Source: Actinomucor elegans (Eukaryota; Mucoromycota; Mucoromycetes; Mucorales; Mucoraceae). From it: DNA of 64,000 nt. The translations under genes and the position numbers were made by a program. Position 1 is the first letter of the stretch, and each line of letters opens with the position of its first letter. The notes beneath the pieces were generated by a model. It made no database searches. It saw only the letters and a list, made by a program, of their open reading frames with translations, and had not been told where the DNA came from. The stretch covers positions 1,984,001 through 2,048,000 of the forward strand of contig JAMSLZ010000005.1 of NCBI GenBank assembly GCA_026027325.1, given 5' to 3'. Below are positions 21,973 through 34,400 of this stretch, piece by piece.

Positions 21973-24732
21973 TGTATGTGATTTATCCTTTATGAAAGAT
22001 TATATTCTCAATGCCCAACAGCTAAGGTTTAATTCTATAACGAAAGAAAAAAGGAAGAAACAAATTAATATGAACCATTATGTTTTTACTAGGATAAATG
22101 ATCTAGCTAATCAATCATTTGCATTGATTCAAAGTGACTGTTCCATTACAAAGAAGCTTGTTTTCTCGGTCGGGAAGATATTTGAGGTTAGTTCTTGTAT
22201 GATAGCTAGGTTGTGTTAGTTCAAGACGACGATCCAAGCAGCAATAACAGAAAGAGATAGATAGAGCATTCTTTTGAGGCATTAGCAGCTTTTCTTGATG
22301 GTTCGTTTTCTCATGCAATTGACTACAGTTAATGATACAACAGATCGGGCTTTGGCATAACTCTTACTAATATTGAGTTGGGAAAACTATTTATTTCAGA
22401 TGAGCTAATTTCATTGGGTGAGATAGTTGAAACAATAATCCGCATTATTAGTGCTCAGGACGAAATCCTAAAGTGGCATTTTTTTAAAAAAAAATCGTAT
22501 CTAGCTTGGCTGTGAAACTTGGCAAAGCATTGAATTTCAAAAAAAAAAAAAAAATAGATCGAAACGTTTGCGTTTTGAACAAATAATTTTTATAATAATG
22601 AATACAAAAAAGTTCTAGACACCTTCAAATATATTCGATTTTTGCACTTGTGAGAAAATGCTTTCTCAAAGTTTACCATCTGTTAAAACCATCATTATTC
22701 AAAGTTCATATAAGTAAGCAAGCATTCGACATATATCGAACATCCTAAGCGCTACAATTTCAATTTTTGTTCAATTTCCGAGTCTTATATCCATCAAACA
22801 TTGCGTTTAATCACATTATGTGCTCAAAGTATGCCATATCTAGTAGAGCCCAGCTCTTTTGAACCAAAATGATAAGACTCACATTTTTTTTTTCAAAGAT
22901 GATAATACACGATAAAAAAAGTACCTAAAAATTAGACATTATGTATATAGAACTAATAAAAAGAAACGGAAAACTAGTAAAGCAAAGACGATTAAAACAA
23001 GATTTCATGCTTAATATACGATGACGACTTGTTGAATCGTTACAACCAATGAAAATCATTTATATTTCATCATAGCAACCAATAAAATCATGATATCTTG
23101 CAATATGCAGGTTTTTCTAGATGTTTGGTTATATATAACGTGTCTAATGAATCTAGAGATAGAACTGAAAAGCAAATTAAACTTTTCTATACTGTCATTA
23201 TGGTGAGTAGATTAAACTATCTATCTTCTAAAATCCAAGATCCACGAATACGGGTTCTAGTATGTTGAAAACCTTTATTTAGAGCAGAACATAATTTCGT
23301 TGCTCTATAATATATGTTTACTATTATTTTAAGAATTCCTGCAACAACTACACCATCCTCTAGAGTCATGAGGATGAAGGCCCCGTTCCATAATGCATAT
23401 CCTTCACTGAGCAATCGTATTTCAAAGATCAATCGGCTATAAAGATTCGGGGATTTTATTGGCCAGTGATGAATGAAAAGGTGTAAGTGCAAATTTCTAA
23501 TTACAAATGTACATCTAGCTGAATAAAATGGTCAAGATAAAACTATGAAAGTCGGGAAATATGTAGAAAAAACGACACTCTTTCAGATAAATAGATTCTT
23601 AGAGTAATATATTGAAGTAGAGAAGCCCTAAATAGCTCTGATCATCTATCACTTTTCCTGTGAGTACCATCGCATTGTCGTAAAGTCCCAAGGTTAAATT
23701 ATCTACTAGTTTTATTAATAGCGCAAAACGCAGTTTGCTACACATTGTCGTTTATGTAAAGCTTTCAATTTTAATAGTGTAAAGGTTTATCAAAATTCTC
23801 TGGACACTGGCATGTGCGTGGGATCTTGGTCAAATGTCGCATCTACTTAGTTGTTCCTCTTCAGATGAAATGTTGCATCAGGTAAAACTAGAGATCTACT
23901 TGTATGCTCTTAATTCCATTAATCCATTTACTTTACATATTAGCTACTTTGCTTTTTGTCTAAATACAAAGCCTTAATTTTTTTTTTTATTTATTTATTT
24001 AGAGGTACGAGTGAACGTTTTCCTATCAGTATCACCTAATCGCAAATATTGATATTTGATTCGGAGTGGAGGTTTTTGTGGATTAAGAGGGTGAAAGTCA
24101 TTACTATAAAACCAGTGCAAAGAGATATCCATCTTTTCAAGAGAATTACCACGGTTTGGACGCAAAGATGCCGATGACAGAGATTGGTGCGGGACTTTCA
24201 GAGACCGAATAACCGTGATCTACAGCAGGCTAAAATAATTGTTTGTGTAAATATTACTGGCAATCTAAGATTACAGAAATGAAGCACGTTTATTTTAGAA
24301 TGTTTTTTTTTTTTTACTATGAAACTCGCGACAATTACAGCTTGCAATACACACCGGTATAACAGATGGTAATAGAACAAAAGAACGAATAGATTCGTGT
24401 TCGTACTTTCAAACAATTTTTTTTTCTTGGTAGTACGGCTTGTTACAGATTGATATAATGTTGAAAGCAGCTGAAATTTGATAGTATACAGGCCTTGAAA
24501 TCAATCAAACCTTAAAATAGACTTGACCAAGATGTAGGTTGCCATCAAAGTACTGTAAATGATAGAGACGAAGGCAAGAAGGCAACTATAGTTAAATAAG
24601 TCCGCGAAAGCGTAATTAGTTACCTTTATTCCAAGTCAGCATCGATATTTTTTTTCCTTCTATATACGGGGTTTCTACGCGCCTTTCCTTCTTTTCCCTC
24701 TTCTTCTTGTTCTTTATCTATACTAGTTCTTT
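21973..24732. other. 2.7 kb intergenic region
   Basis: No gene can be supported. A minus-strand open frame at 23217-23492 has a hydrophobic stretch (LEDGVVVAGILKIIV) and could be a gene remnant, unidentified. Reverse copies of the dispersed motif lie at 23820-23850 (GTCAAATGTCGCATCTAC) and, partly, 23862-23885. Confidence 0.5.
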
Positions 24733-27081
24733 ATGATAGTTCAACAACCACCCCACTCCACCTATTCTAACATGTCTACAACTACAACCACTATCCAAAA
24801 TGATGATATAATGACCTTATCGTATGCGGAAATTATCAATGACAAAGTACCCCACAATCCTGAGCTGCAACTAAGCATTCAAGATCTTGTAAGCCCTACA
24901 GAAACAGCCGAATCATTATTAGAAACACTATCAAATGAGCAATTATCCATCATAGAACAGGCTGTCAATAAGATTAAAGAACGCAAGCTTGGTAACGCGG
25001 CAGCCAATGGCCAAAAAAGTCAAGGTAATGGACCCTTTCATACTGCACCTTTTCCCTGAAGTGCCCCCAAACCCCCCCTTTTCTGTTATTAAACATTTAC
25101 GTTAGTTACTTTAACTGAACAAGCTACTGAACCTTGGAATACATCTTTAGTAGCCAAAGTGTTGGCCAAAGTTATTTCCAATCAAGAAGAACAAGAAGTT
25201 ACCAGTGCAGCTTTGGCTCCAACACCTCCTGCACCTTCACCAGCTGAACCGATAACGGATAAAACAGCTAAAGATAAACCACCCACACCTCCACCACAAC
25301 GAAATGACTCCAAGTTAAATGCAACCAAGCCACCCGTCAACTCCACTAGCACTTCGCCGTTTCTATCTAGTCATGAGCCTACAACTGAACTAAAAGAAGG
25401 CGTTGAATGGGTCAGCTTTGTATATTCTCATCACCGTACGCTGCGAAGATACTGCATTAGAACAGATTTGGACAAAGTAGATACCAATATACTGGACGAC
25501 AAGTTTAAAAAAGAAAATTGTGTAAGTGGGACTTAAACTTGAGTCAAAAAAAAAGGCACTAAAAAATTGTTATAGGTCTATCCTAGAGCCAATCTACCCA
25601 GAGAGACTTATCGTGGCAACCGATGGTCTTATGAAACTGAATGTAATGTCTTGGGCTGGAAATTGGCTTATTTGAATCCTGAGGAGATTGCAGGAAAGAG
25701 AGGACTGATTCAACGTGCAGTCGATTCCTATCGCAACCGATATCCTAGTATGCGATCTCGACGTGTAGCTAGACAAGAGAAACTGCTCAAAGGCACCTTA
25801 CGTAAGCGCAAGCATCGCGAAGTAACCAATCCAGAAGACGAGAATGATTCCAATTCAACCAAGTCTGCAAAGAATAGCCACGACTATACTACTACAGAAA
25901 AGACTCCCAAGACCATTCTCATTGAAGATATCGGTTCGTCTTCGAAATGTAGAATCCGTATTAATATCGAATCAGTTGTTTTGGATGCAGTTGATATGAC
26001 TTTTCGTAAAAACAATTGCGTCTTTCCTAGAGCGTTAAATATCACCTCTGACACACCTTCTGTCTCGCAACGTAGACTGGATGAAGCCAAATGTAACGAA
26101 ATCGGTTGGAAGCTGGCCTGGTTAAATCCTCGTCAGCTTGCAAACAAAAAGAACTTGTTACAGCGCGCTTTAGATACGTATAGAAACCAGTTTACGCCAA
26201 ACTTGAGACCTCGTAAATATGCTTCACGCGTAGCACCTGCACCTTATGTCCATCCTCCTCCGCCATCTTCACCAGCACCTACTACCACTACCACTGCCAC
26301 CGTCACCGCCACCACCACTACCACCGCCAATGCTAATGTAGAAATTAAACAAGAACCTCCAGAAGAAAAGATAGAAAACACTACACAAACCATTCCACTC
26401 ACTGAACAAGCGTTAGCTGATCAACAGAAAGAATTAATGGAATTAGGGTTGGCTTCCTCGTCCATTTCTTTACGCCGAGATTCTGCAGCAGGCCAATCAT
26501 GTTACTCCGGTACCACTGTTACGCTTGATTTCCATGACTATTGTTTCTCTCCTCCACCTGGAGAGGATGTAGATATGCTAGGCTCATGCGAAGAAGATAC
26601 CACCACTACAACCACTACTGCTACAATACATGATCCATCTACTGCTGCCAACAGTCCCACCCTGTTTCCATCTACTGCAGCTTCCATGTTTGATGAATTA
26701 ATTTTGGCTTCGCTGCCCTCCCTTACGACTACAGATGGACTTCTCAGCAGTAGCAATAACAGCAGTGGCGATGAAAAATCTTATCAAAACACACCTAGTC
26801 CTCAAGCTTTGATTACGTTGAGTGAAATTTATCAGCAAGCCTTGTTAATGAGTGCAACTGACAGTACAGCTGTCAACGACGAAAGCTTATTGTTTCACAA
26901 CACTAATGCGGATACCAATCCCAAAGACAATGACTTGTTTTTGCTGACTGGAGACGGCCAACATAATAACAGTGTTATTGATTTGATAACGAAATTTGGA
27001 AACGTCACTGCCGGCATGGACACTCTTTCAAATACTACAAGTACAACTGATGATACATCTTTATTAAACCAACTGTTTTAA
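24733..27081 (+). CDS. fungal protein with two copies of a conserved ~90-aa domain
   Basis: Three exons: 24733-25024, 25106-25521 and 25576-27081 (737 aa). A second ATG at 24772 is possible. The first domain copy starts with EGVEWVSFVYS and runs through CVYPRANLPRETYRGNRWSY and GWKLAYLNPEEIAGKRGLIQ to RAVDSYRNRY. The second, about 145 residues later, has CRIRINIESV, NNCVFPRAL, IGWKLAWLNPRQLANKKNLL and RALDTYRNQF. I recognise this as a conserved fungal domain of unknown function (I believe DUF8032, number from memory). Around it are an N-terminal helical acidic part, Pro-rich linkers, a basic stretch (LRKRKHRE) between the copies, and Thr-rich runs. A nuclear or regulatory role is inference from composition only. 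Confidence 0.8.
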
Positions 27082-27852
27082 AACAAAAAAAAAACAAAAA
27101 CAAAAAAAGTTATCTGATTTCCCCCCCCCCTTCCATAAAAGCATGAATAAACCCACAACCCCCTCCTCTGTACATATATACAATAAAAATTACTGATATA
27201 ATGCTGTAGTTTAGATAAAGAGCTTTGAATCCCTTTTTGTTTATTATTGACTCTTGTAAGGCTATTGCGAGTGCACATCTTTGACTTGATTGGGAAATGT
27301 TCTGGTGGTTCTACTATGTCAAATTTCAACGATGGACTGGCGAGGTTAATAATAATATATACGTATTTACAACCTACCATCGTCATATAACCTATATTTT
27401 CTCCGTATTTCAAGAGTATTTTCGGTTTTTTGTTGAATTGTCGATAGTTCTTTAAAAGGCGGGATATCAAGATGAACAAGCTTAACATATTATTATTAAC
27501 GCTGAATCCCCAAACATCCAATGAAATCGATGCATACCACTTAAATAATAATAGTACACTGTATTGTATCCGAATTAACAATGAACCGAGGTATACCTTT
27601 AAAATCCGGGATATAGATAGAATAAAAGGTACTCTTTCTAATGGATCTACATTTATAGGGCTAGTAGCTCTATGTCGATAGCCACTTGAGATTTGTCAAA
27701 AGAATCTACTGATCATTCATTTTTAGGCTGCTACTGAATGTATTCTTGGCTCTGGGGGGCAAATTCGGTACAGGAGCATGAAAGTCAATCGTTTATTTTC
27801 TTGGCTTTTTTCTTTTCTTTACTCGTTTGCCCACACCAATTTACATAAATAC
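27082..27852. other. intergenic
   Basis: Contains A-rich and C10 homopolymers right after the preceding stop, then AT-rich DNA. No gene. An in-frame upstream ATG at 27778 would add 25 hydrophobic residues to the next protein. Confidence 0.5.
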
Positions 27853-28942
27853 ATGTCGCATGACAATTATGAACTTCCTTCCATTTACACTCGAAAACCG
27901 GAAGAAAGCAATGGCTTTGAAGAATCAGAAGACGAAATAGATCTTATAAATACTAGCAGAGGTCAAGTTCTATCACCTGGCCCCAATAGACAGTATAGAG
28001 ATATACATGTGGAGGACAATAGACTGGCTTGGCTTTTGCTGGGTGCCGCCTTTTTTACGTTAATCATGACCGTGATCCCTGTTGTTTGCGATCTACCCAA
28101 CTTATCTCCGTGGTTTACAGGTGATGCTCTATGGCGCTTTTTTGACCCAGTGATTACACTGCCTTTGAACCTGTTTATTATGACTCGAGCAGATATCATG
28201 ACAAATGGAAGATCCAATTATTGTAAGCATAAAGACCACCAATAGGATGGAAAAATACTAATGAATGTTCTTTCAAAAAAAAAAAAAGGTGGTGCATTAA
28301 GTGAAGCAAGTTTGACATGGTTATTATGGACATTGGGAGCCGGACTCTTTGTGCAATTTCACGGTGTTCATACAGCGGCAGCATTATTCAAGGTAATACT
28401 ATTGGTGATTATTTATTAAGATGGCGTGTCACTCACCAGTGATCTAGCACCCAATTCAAGACTTTAACGAGGCTCATCCTGAATTAGTAGCACAGTATCC
28501 TGTATTATATGAAATGTATTGGAACATGCGGACGCTATGGGAGCATTATATTGCTCACTATTTGTATGCAGGCGGTGCCATGATCATGAGTTGGGTTCAA
28601 TTATTCGCATTCAGGAACCAAATCCACGGTCCATTACCTAAACCGACTCAAATTGTATGGTGTGTTGGTATTGTTCTATATGGATTATTACTAGCAGGTG
28701 TGGCCATCGAGTTTCCAGAAGGTTTAATTGTTGGTTTGGTATACACACTTGTTATTGGCCTTATTTGCATTTCAATGATAGTATTCAATCCTCACAATCT
28801 ACCGAGAGGCGGCCTATTCACTATGGGAAGACGTATGGTGATCCAGTTTTATTTAGGTGCTTGTATGATTGGTTTGGTTATCATTATTATCTGGATAGCT
28901 ATCTTTGGTATGCTGAATAGAAAAGCAGCAGGCGTCTTTTAA
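27853..28942 (+). CDS. multipass membrane protein of unknown function
   Basis: Exons 27853-28222, 28289-28392 and 28448-28942 (322 aa from MSHDNYEL; 347 aa if the ATG at 27778 is used). About 50 soluble acidic residues are followed by seven or so hydrophobic segments (for example LAWLLLGAAFFTLIMTVIPV and IVWCVGIVLYGLLLAGVAI). The loops contain conserved-looking aromatic and histidine residues: VQFHGVHTAA, then NMRTLWEHYIAHYLYAGGAM. The His residues near membrane faces suggest a metal- or heme-binding or hydrolase-type protein, but I recognise no family. The stop codon overlaps that of the convergent NR2C2AP-like gene. Confidence 0.8.
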
Positions 28943-29484
28943 GACACTTGCTTACCCAAAACATCCAGCTTGTAGACTGTGATACGACCATAAAAATCTG
29001 TGCTTTCTTCAAATATAATCTTGACTCGTTTCAACGCCTCAGTTGGCTTGACATGGAACGTTTGTGTTGGATTGATGTCTTCGGGATACAAAGTATCAAT
29101 TTCTACGCTGTATTCATTGGGTGATTCAGCCGTGCTGCCTACAATAACACACTTTTTACCAACAAAACCACCTTGGAATTGAAATACAAGGCTTTCTACT
29201 GAGACAGGCGATGGAAAGTCTAATAAAATGTTTTGAGGGAGGCCCTATAATCATATAAGTATCGCGTCTTTTGTATTCTATTTCTTTTTTTTTTATTTTA
29301 CCTGCTCTGAATTCCAGCAAGTCTCTTCTTGACCGTCAATCAAGTTTTGCTTGCCGTAATTACTCGTATCTCGATTCAATACTGAGCTTACTCTATTACA
29401 AAATGTTTGATTACTATATAATTCAAATGGTCATTATTGAATGTTTTACTTGATACGAGTATCCGCGTTAATTAAACTGGTCAT
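28939..29484 (-). CDS. NR2C2AP-like discoidin-fold protein
   Basis: Three exons on the minus strand: 29484-29450, 29392-29302 and 29244-28939 (143 aa; the human NR2C2-associated protein is about 139 aa). Conserved blocks are VSSVLNRDTSNYGKQNLIDG, EETCWNSEQG, VSVESLVFQFQGGFVGKKC, YPEDINPTQTF and FEESTDFYGRITVYKLDVLG. Together they cover the whole F5/8 type C (jelly-roll) fold. In animals it binds a nuclear receptor; fungi lack that receptor, so the ancestral role is unknown. The stop TAA (28939-28941) overlaps the stop of the plus-strand membrane protein (28940-28942). Confidence 0.88.
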
Positions 29485-29861
29485 GTTAAGATTAGCCCTA
29501 AAAGTGTATATCAAAATGAAACACTAGCAAACTCGCTAGACTCGATATCCACACAACGTCTTTCATTTTTTTTTTTTTAATACTCAGGATGAATAAATTT
29601 CCAGTTTTTTTTTTCCCTAATTTTGCATCATTGAAATGATGCTGAAAGATTTTTAATAAAAGATCCTTCAACCCATGTCAGATTTAGTAGAGATGTTACA
29701 GAGAATTTCTATTCCTAGCTGGTGAAAATAAAAGTGAAAAGTGAATAGTAGACACTGCCATCTTTGTTTCTTCAAACTTCCTTGCATCTATCTGGCATAC
29801 TTGCAACTAAGATCTCCAAGTAGTCAGGCTCGAACTTTCGCTATTTTTGTTCTAAACAAAC

Positions 29862-30715
29862 TTACAACTTATCTTCAATAGTAAACCAGGTTCTTCCTCT
29901 CTTTTCAATCCTTCTTTCCAGATATAACCAAACATTCTCAATAATGCCTAAGTTAAAGTCTTGATGCAGACCAGTAATCAAAGCTTTTGGACAATATCGA
30001 TCCTTGTACCAGGTCAGACATTTACCTGTATAACAGGTATCGTTATCTTGATAAACAAACCCTCACTACTGTTCAATTTTCAAAACTGTGTAGTAGAGGA
30101 TGAATTTATCATGCAAATGTTGGACATACTTGTCTTCATTCGTAGTATCTTCATTATTGTTATATACGCTAACCCTCCAATCCAAATCATCACCTATTCT
30201 TTGTCCTATTTGTAAGTGATTTATAATATTGTCTGATTATACCTCCACTCTACTGGTATTATGGTTGCTGGCAATAGCGAACCTTGAATCATTTGTCCAG
30301 ATCACAGACTTCCACTGTTCAAGTGACCAGTTGACTTTCTTTGACCCATTGAGGACGTTTAGCCTTATGATCGGTCGTCAAGTCGGATTTGTGAGCTGCC
30401 ATATAAGGTCTAAAGACTAGCTCTCCAATTTATTTGGTCATGATCTTGACCGCAATGCAAATATCTGCGGATTCTAGCTTGACAAAATATTCTCATCAAG
30501 TGGTCTTTAGTTCATATATAATAGTTCTCTTTGAAGTCTTGGTGTTAGTCTTAGACATTATTCTTGGGAAATCAGGACGTGGAACTTTATCTACGCTTCC
30601 TATTCCTTGGCTATTCTTTTTTAACAACATTGTAAACCGATAGGAGGAAATAACTCTCTATTGACCGTAAGATCTCAGCCTGCTTCATACCAAATTCAAA
30701 CTTGTAGAAGGTCTG
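29862..30715 (-). pseudogene. Tc1/mariner transposase relic (DD34E type)
   Basis: Minus-strand readings in shifting frames give successive Tc1 blocks: FGMKQAEILRSI (helix-turn-helix), AAHKSDLTTDHKAKRPQWVK, then VNWSLEQWKSVIWTNDSRF, then YQDNDTCYTGKCLTWYKD and LGIIENVWLYLERRI. The first catalytic Asp of WSDESRF is lost (WTNDSRF). Several frameshifts and in-frame stops break the frame. No terminal inverted repeats were found by eye. Confidence 0.85.
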
Positions 30716-31300
30716 TTTCTAATTTCTGACAATAACAAGGTTGTTTGTATATCAATTATAAATTGAGGCAGGCCGACATACTAGAGCGTTGATCATTATA
30801 CCCCATAAAAAATCAAAAATAACTACACTTTAATTTAACTTGTGTATCTTTGTATCAGGCGTTCACTGTATTAATCTTTTTTCAAAGCTATGTTTCTTGT
30901 TGGAACTTTGTGGATGATTACTGTGAGGATCAAAGGATGTAAAAATTGCAGTGCGTTTACTATCTAAAATAGCGGCTTAATTGAGATATGATGACGTTAT
31001 ATACTATTATCGACTCTTTTAGTTTCTAGTGTTTAAGTTGACGTGATATGATTATTTGTTCTCGGTTAGAGTACGTATCTTTTCGCGTCAATACATTATT
31101 CCAATAACATTAACCCGAAAAACTGCCACTGGTAACCGAGAAATGCAGGTTACACATGGCAAATAGATACTCAAAAGCTACAATGGTGCAGGTATCCATT
31201 TGATGGATACTACTAGACTTTTTTTTTCTTTTTTGTGTTGCTGTTGTCTTGATGATACCGAGTAGTATTTATTTATTGACTCAGTCTAACTTGATCCATA

Positions 31301-31354
<54 letters not shown>

Positions 31355-31482
31355 TAAGCGCATGTAGCAGTGGGATAGGTACAACAGTTTCCTTTTTAGA
31401 TTTCTATCGACCCTTTTTTAATTTCTTTAGCCCTTTTTTTTCACTAGAATACGATAGGGATCGCGACACTAAATCCTGTCTC
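30716..31482. other. intergenic with A49 tract upstream of RIC1
   Basis: AT-rich. An uninterrupted run of 49 A occupies 31304-31352, about 130 bases before the RIC1 ATG. No gene seen. The region 29485-29861 on the other side of the relic is also without a gene. Confidence 0.6.
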
Positions 31483-34400
31483 ATGTATTGGCTTAATGGA
31501 ATTGCAAGCCAACTGTCACTCAATTGTACAGTCAATAATGAAAAAAACAATCAAGATGAAAAGAGCGATTCGCCAACATTTACCAAGTCGCTTGATATTA
31601 TTTCTCTTCAACCTTCTCATCACGCGTCTTTATATATTACTTGCACTCGTTCTGCTGTTTATCTATGGTCCGTCAAGGTACGGTAGTTACTTCAATAAAG
31701 ATAGATATCAGAAACTTACCTTACATTGTTCCATAAGCCCACTACTGTGCTTGCGTTTGTGGAACGTTCAGAGCATCATATCGAAGAGTTTGGAGAAAAT
31801 ATCGAGGTTATATGGAAACCAGACGCTTCAGCTATTGTAGTGCATGTAAGATACGACTATCAAACGCGTTTTTTTCCTTTCCGAGAACTCACTGTTGTTC
31901 TTTCTGCAATTAGACTTCGAATAACTATTTACTATTGTATGCTATTATTTCATACGATCAGAGATTGTTTGAATTCAACTTTCCAAATTCTTCTCATGCT
32001 TTTGTAACAGGTCCCGGCGAAGGCAAAGGGCCGAGAACGATGCTGATAAAGTTTAGGCTGGCTATTCGAATAGATGCTGGGATCGTATGGTAAGTAACGC
32101 AATACTTTTATTATTATTATTATTATTATTACGATCAAGGAATATCAAACTGTCTGTACTAGTGGTACTTCCTCGGACGACACTCTTATCATTGCAACCA
32201 AAATACCAGCTGCTATTCAATGTATTTCATGGAATCCTCAACAAGTGAATGCAACCCAAACTTCTGTCATCAATCGACTAGGTATTCTGGAAGATGAGAA
32301 ATCAGGTAACTGACAAAAAAATCTGCAACTATTGCAAACCCCATCACTGACGCTATAGCTAGAACAAATATCACATATTGTATATGACAAACCAATGAAT
32401 ATCTCAGTATGGTTATCTAATGAAGGAAGGGCATATTTTGTGCAAAACAACAGTACTCTATCTCATGAGAGACGACTTTCCATCAATCAAAGCAATGGAT
32501 CACCTAGTACTTCTCCGACATTTAGCCCGCCAAATATACCAACCTTTGAAAAAAAAGTGCATTGGGCAGGAGTATGTTTTCATGGCAGTATGCGCCCTCC
32601 AATAGCAGAGCCGACGAAAGGAAAAGGCAAGGAGAAATATAACGACTATAATAAAGCAACAACAGTTGCCATCAATTCCAAGTTTTCGCTGATTGCTATA
32701 GGCACCGCCCAAGGCATTGTCTATGTTTACTCAGCTCATAGTTACCAAGCTACTCCTATGCTTTCACATACACTTCAATTGAATTCATGGTCTTCGCAGA
32801 GTTCGAGTTCAGAAGATAACACAATCGAGTCTATGCAATGGACTTCAGACGGATATGCTATTTCGGTAGGGTACAAAAAACGAGGATTAGCCGTATGGAG
32901 TGTATATGGTGGATTGTTGTGCGCTTCTAGTGAAATGGATGACGTGTTTGGTGGAGATAAGTGAGTTATACGTATAAGTGTCTAATTATAAAAAAAGACT
33001 GATCTGTGGTTTGCTAGTGCTTATCGTTTAAAGGATACGTATGTCAAAGGTATACGCAATTTGGTAAATGTTTACAATAGAAGCTTGCCAAGTAATGATA
33101 TTAATCAGTCTAGTAGTTTTGGGGGCCAGGCAATCATCATTTGTTCGTATTATCGGGTGGAGAAGACCAAGAAACAAAACTATTTACTATACCCTTTGTA
33201 AAATCAGCACTTACGTCTTATTTACACTCGGTAAGATATACTTGTTTGATTTACAAGAGCTGTGCTAATATTTTTTTTTAAAAAAAAAAAAAAAAAATAG
33301 GACAACGCGAGAAGAGGTTTATTACAAACAGATGATCGCATTCTATTGTATAATAATGGAGGAGACTATCAAGAAAACAATACAACCATTGATCCTGCTG
33401 CAGTTGCATGGACACATATCCAATATCCAGCTCTATATATCACGGATCATTGGCCTATTCGGTATGCATCGATTAGTGCAGATGGAAAGTATATTGCTAT
33501 CGCCGGTAAACGAGGATTTGCACACTACAATGCTATTTCAAATCGATGGAAACTGTTTGGAAACCAACAGCAGGAGCAAAGCTTCTTGGTAAGAGGCGGT
33601 ATGGTATGGTTTAAGAATATTTTGATAGTAGCATGCGAATCAATTCAATACAAGACTTATGAGGTAAGATGCTCAATCACTGGAAGCATCAGGGCACTAA
33701 TTCTTTCTGATAGATTCGTATGTATTCTCGTGATAGTAACTTGGATAATTCGTATATACTTTATACAGAATCACTTTCCAACATTCCAGTATATATAACA
33801 CTTAACGGCAATTACTTGATCGTATATACATCTGAAAATGTATTAAACGTGTACAATATCAGTGTGGGAAACGTACCTAATGGCAAACAAAGCGGTTTGG
33901 CAAGATTGGAACTTGTGAGAAGGATATCGTTAAAGGGTATCGTGGCTCGCATTTCCAGAGTGCGTAGTATTAGTCTATTCAGCGCAATTCATGGTGATCA
34001 TATTGTTTCAAACGAAGACGTGATCTCTGCCAATATTCTGCTTCTAGTGGATGGAAAATTGATCATGTTATGTCACAAAACAGCAGTATGTTTACGCATT
34101 TGCACTTGTTTGTAATTAAAACCAAATGACTTTTTTTTTTGTAGGATTCTGATTTGGATGCTGAAGGAGCAGGCCATCCGTTTGATATCCATACAATCCA
34201 TCAAAAGACAGAATACTATTGGATTGGTAAAAAGAACATAGATAACCTGATTACTTCCTTGTGGATCGCAGATGGAAAGGGCCTCAAGGTACAATTCGGT
34301 CGGATAGTTGCATGTAACACATTTTAACGTTACTTGTAAATAGACTTTTACCAACTTGTTACTGGGACGCGACTTTGATTTCAATTCGTTCAATCAAGAT

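Noticed and set aside
23217..23492. 91-codon minus-strand frame as a gene
   Set aside because: Hydrophobic piece without recognisable family or splice context; left as a possible remnant only.
32107..32131. TTA trinucleotide run as a functional repeat
   Set aside because: Simple microsatellite inside a RIC1 intron; it only makes an Ile-rich false frame on the minus strand.
33064..33080. 17-nt intron GTAAATG..AATAG in RIC1
   Set aside because: Far too short to splice; extending to the acceptor at 33116 gives the conserved LFWGPGN block in frame.
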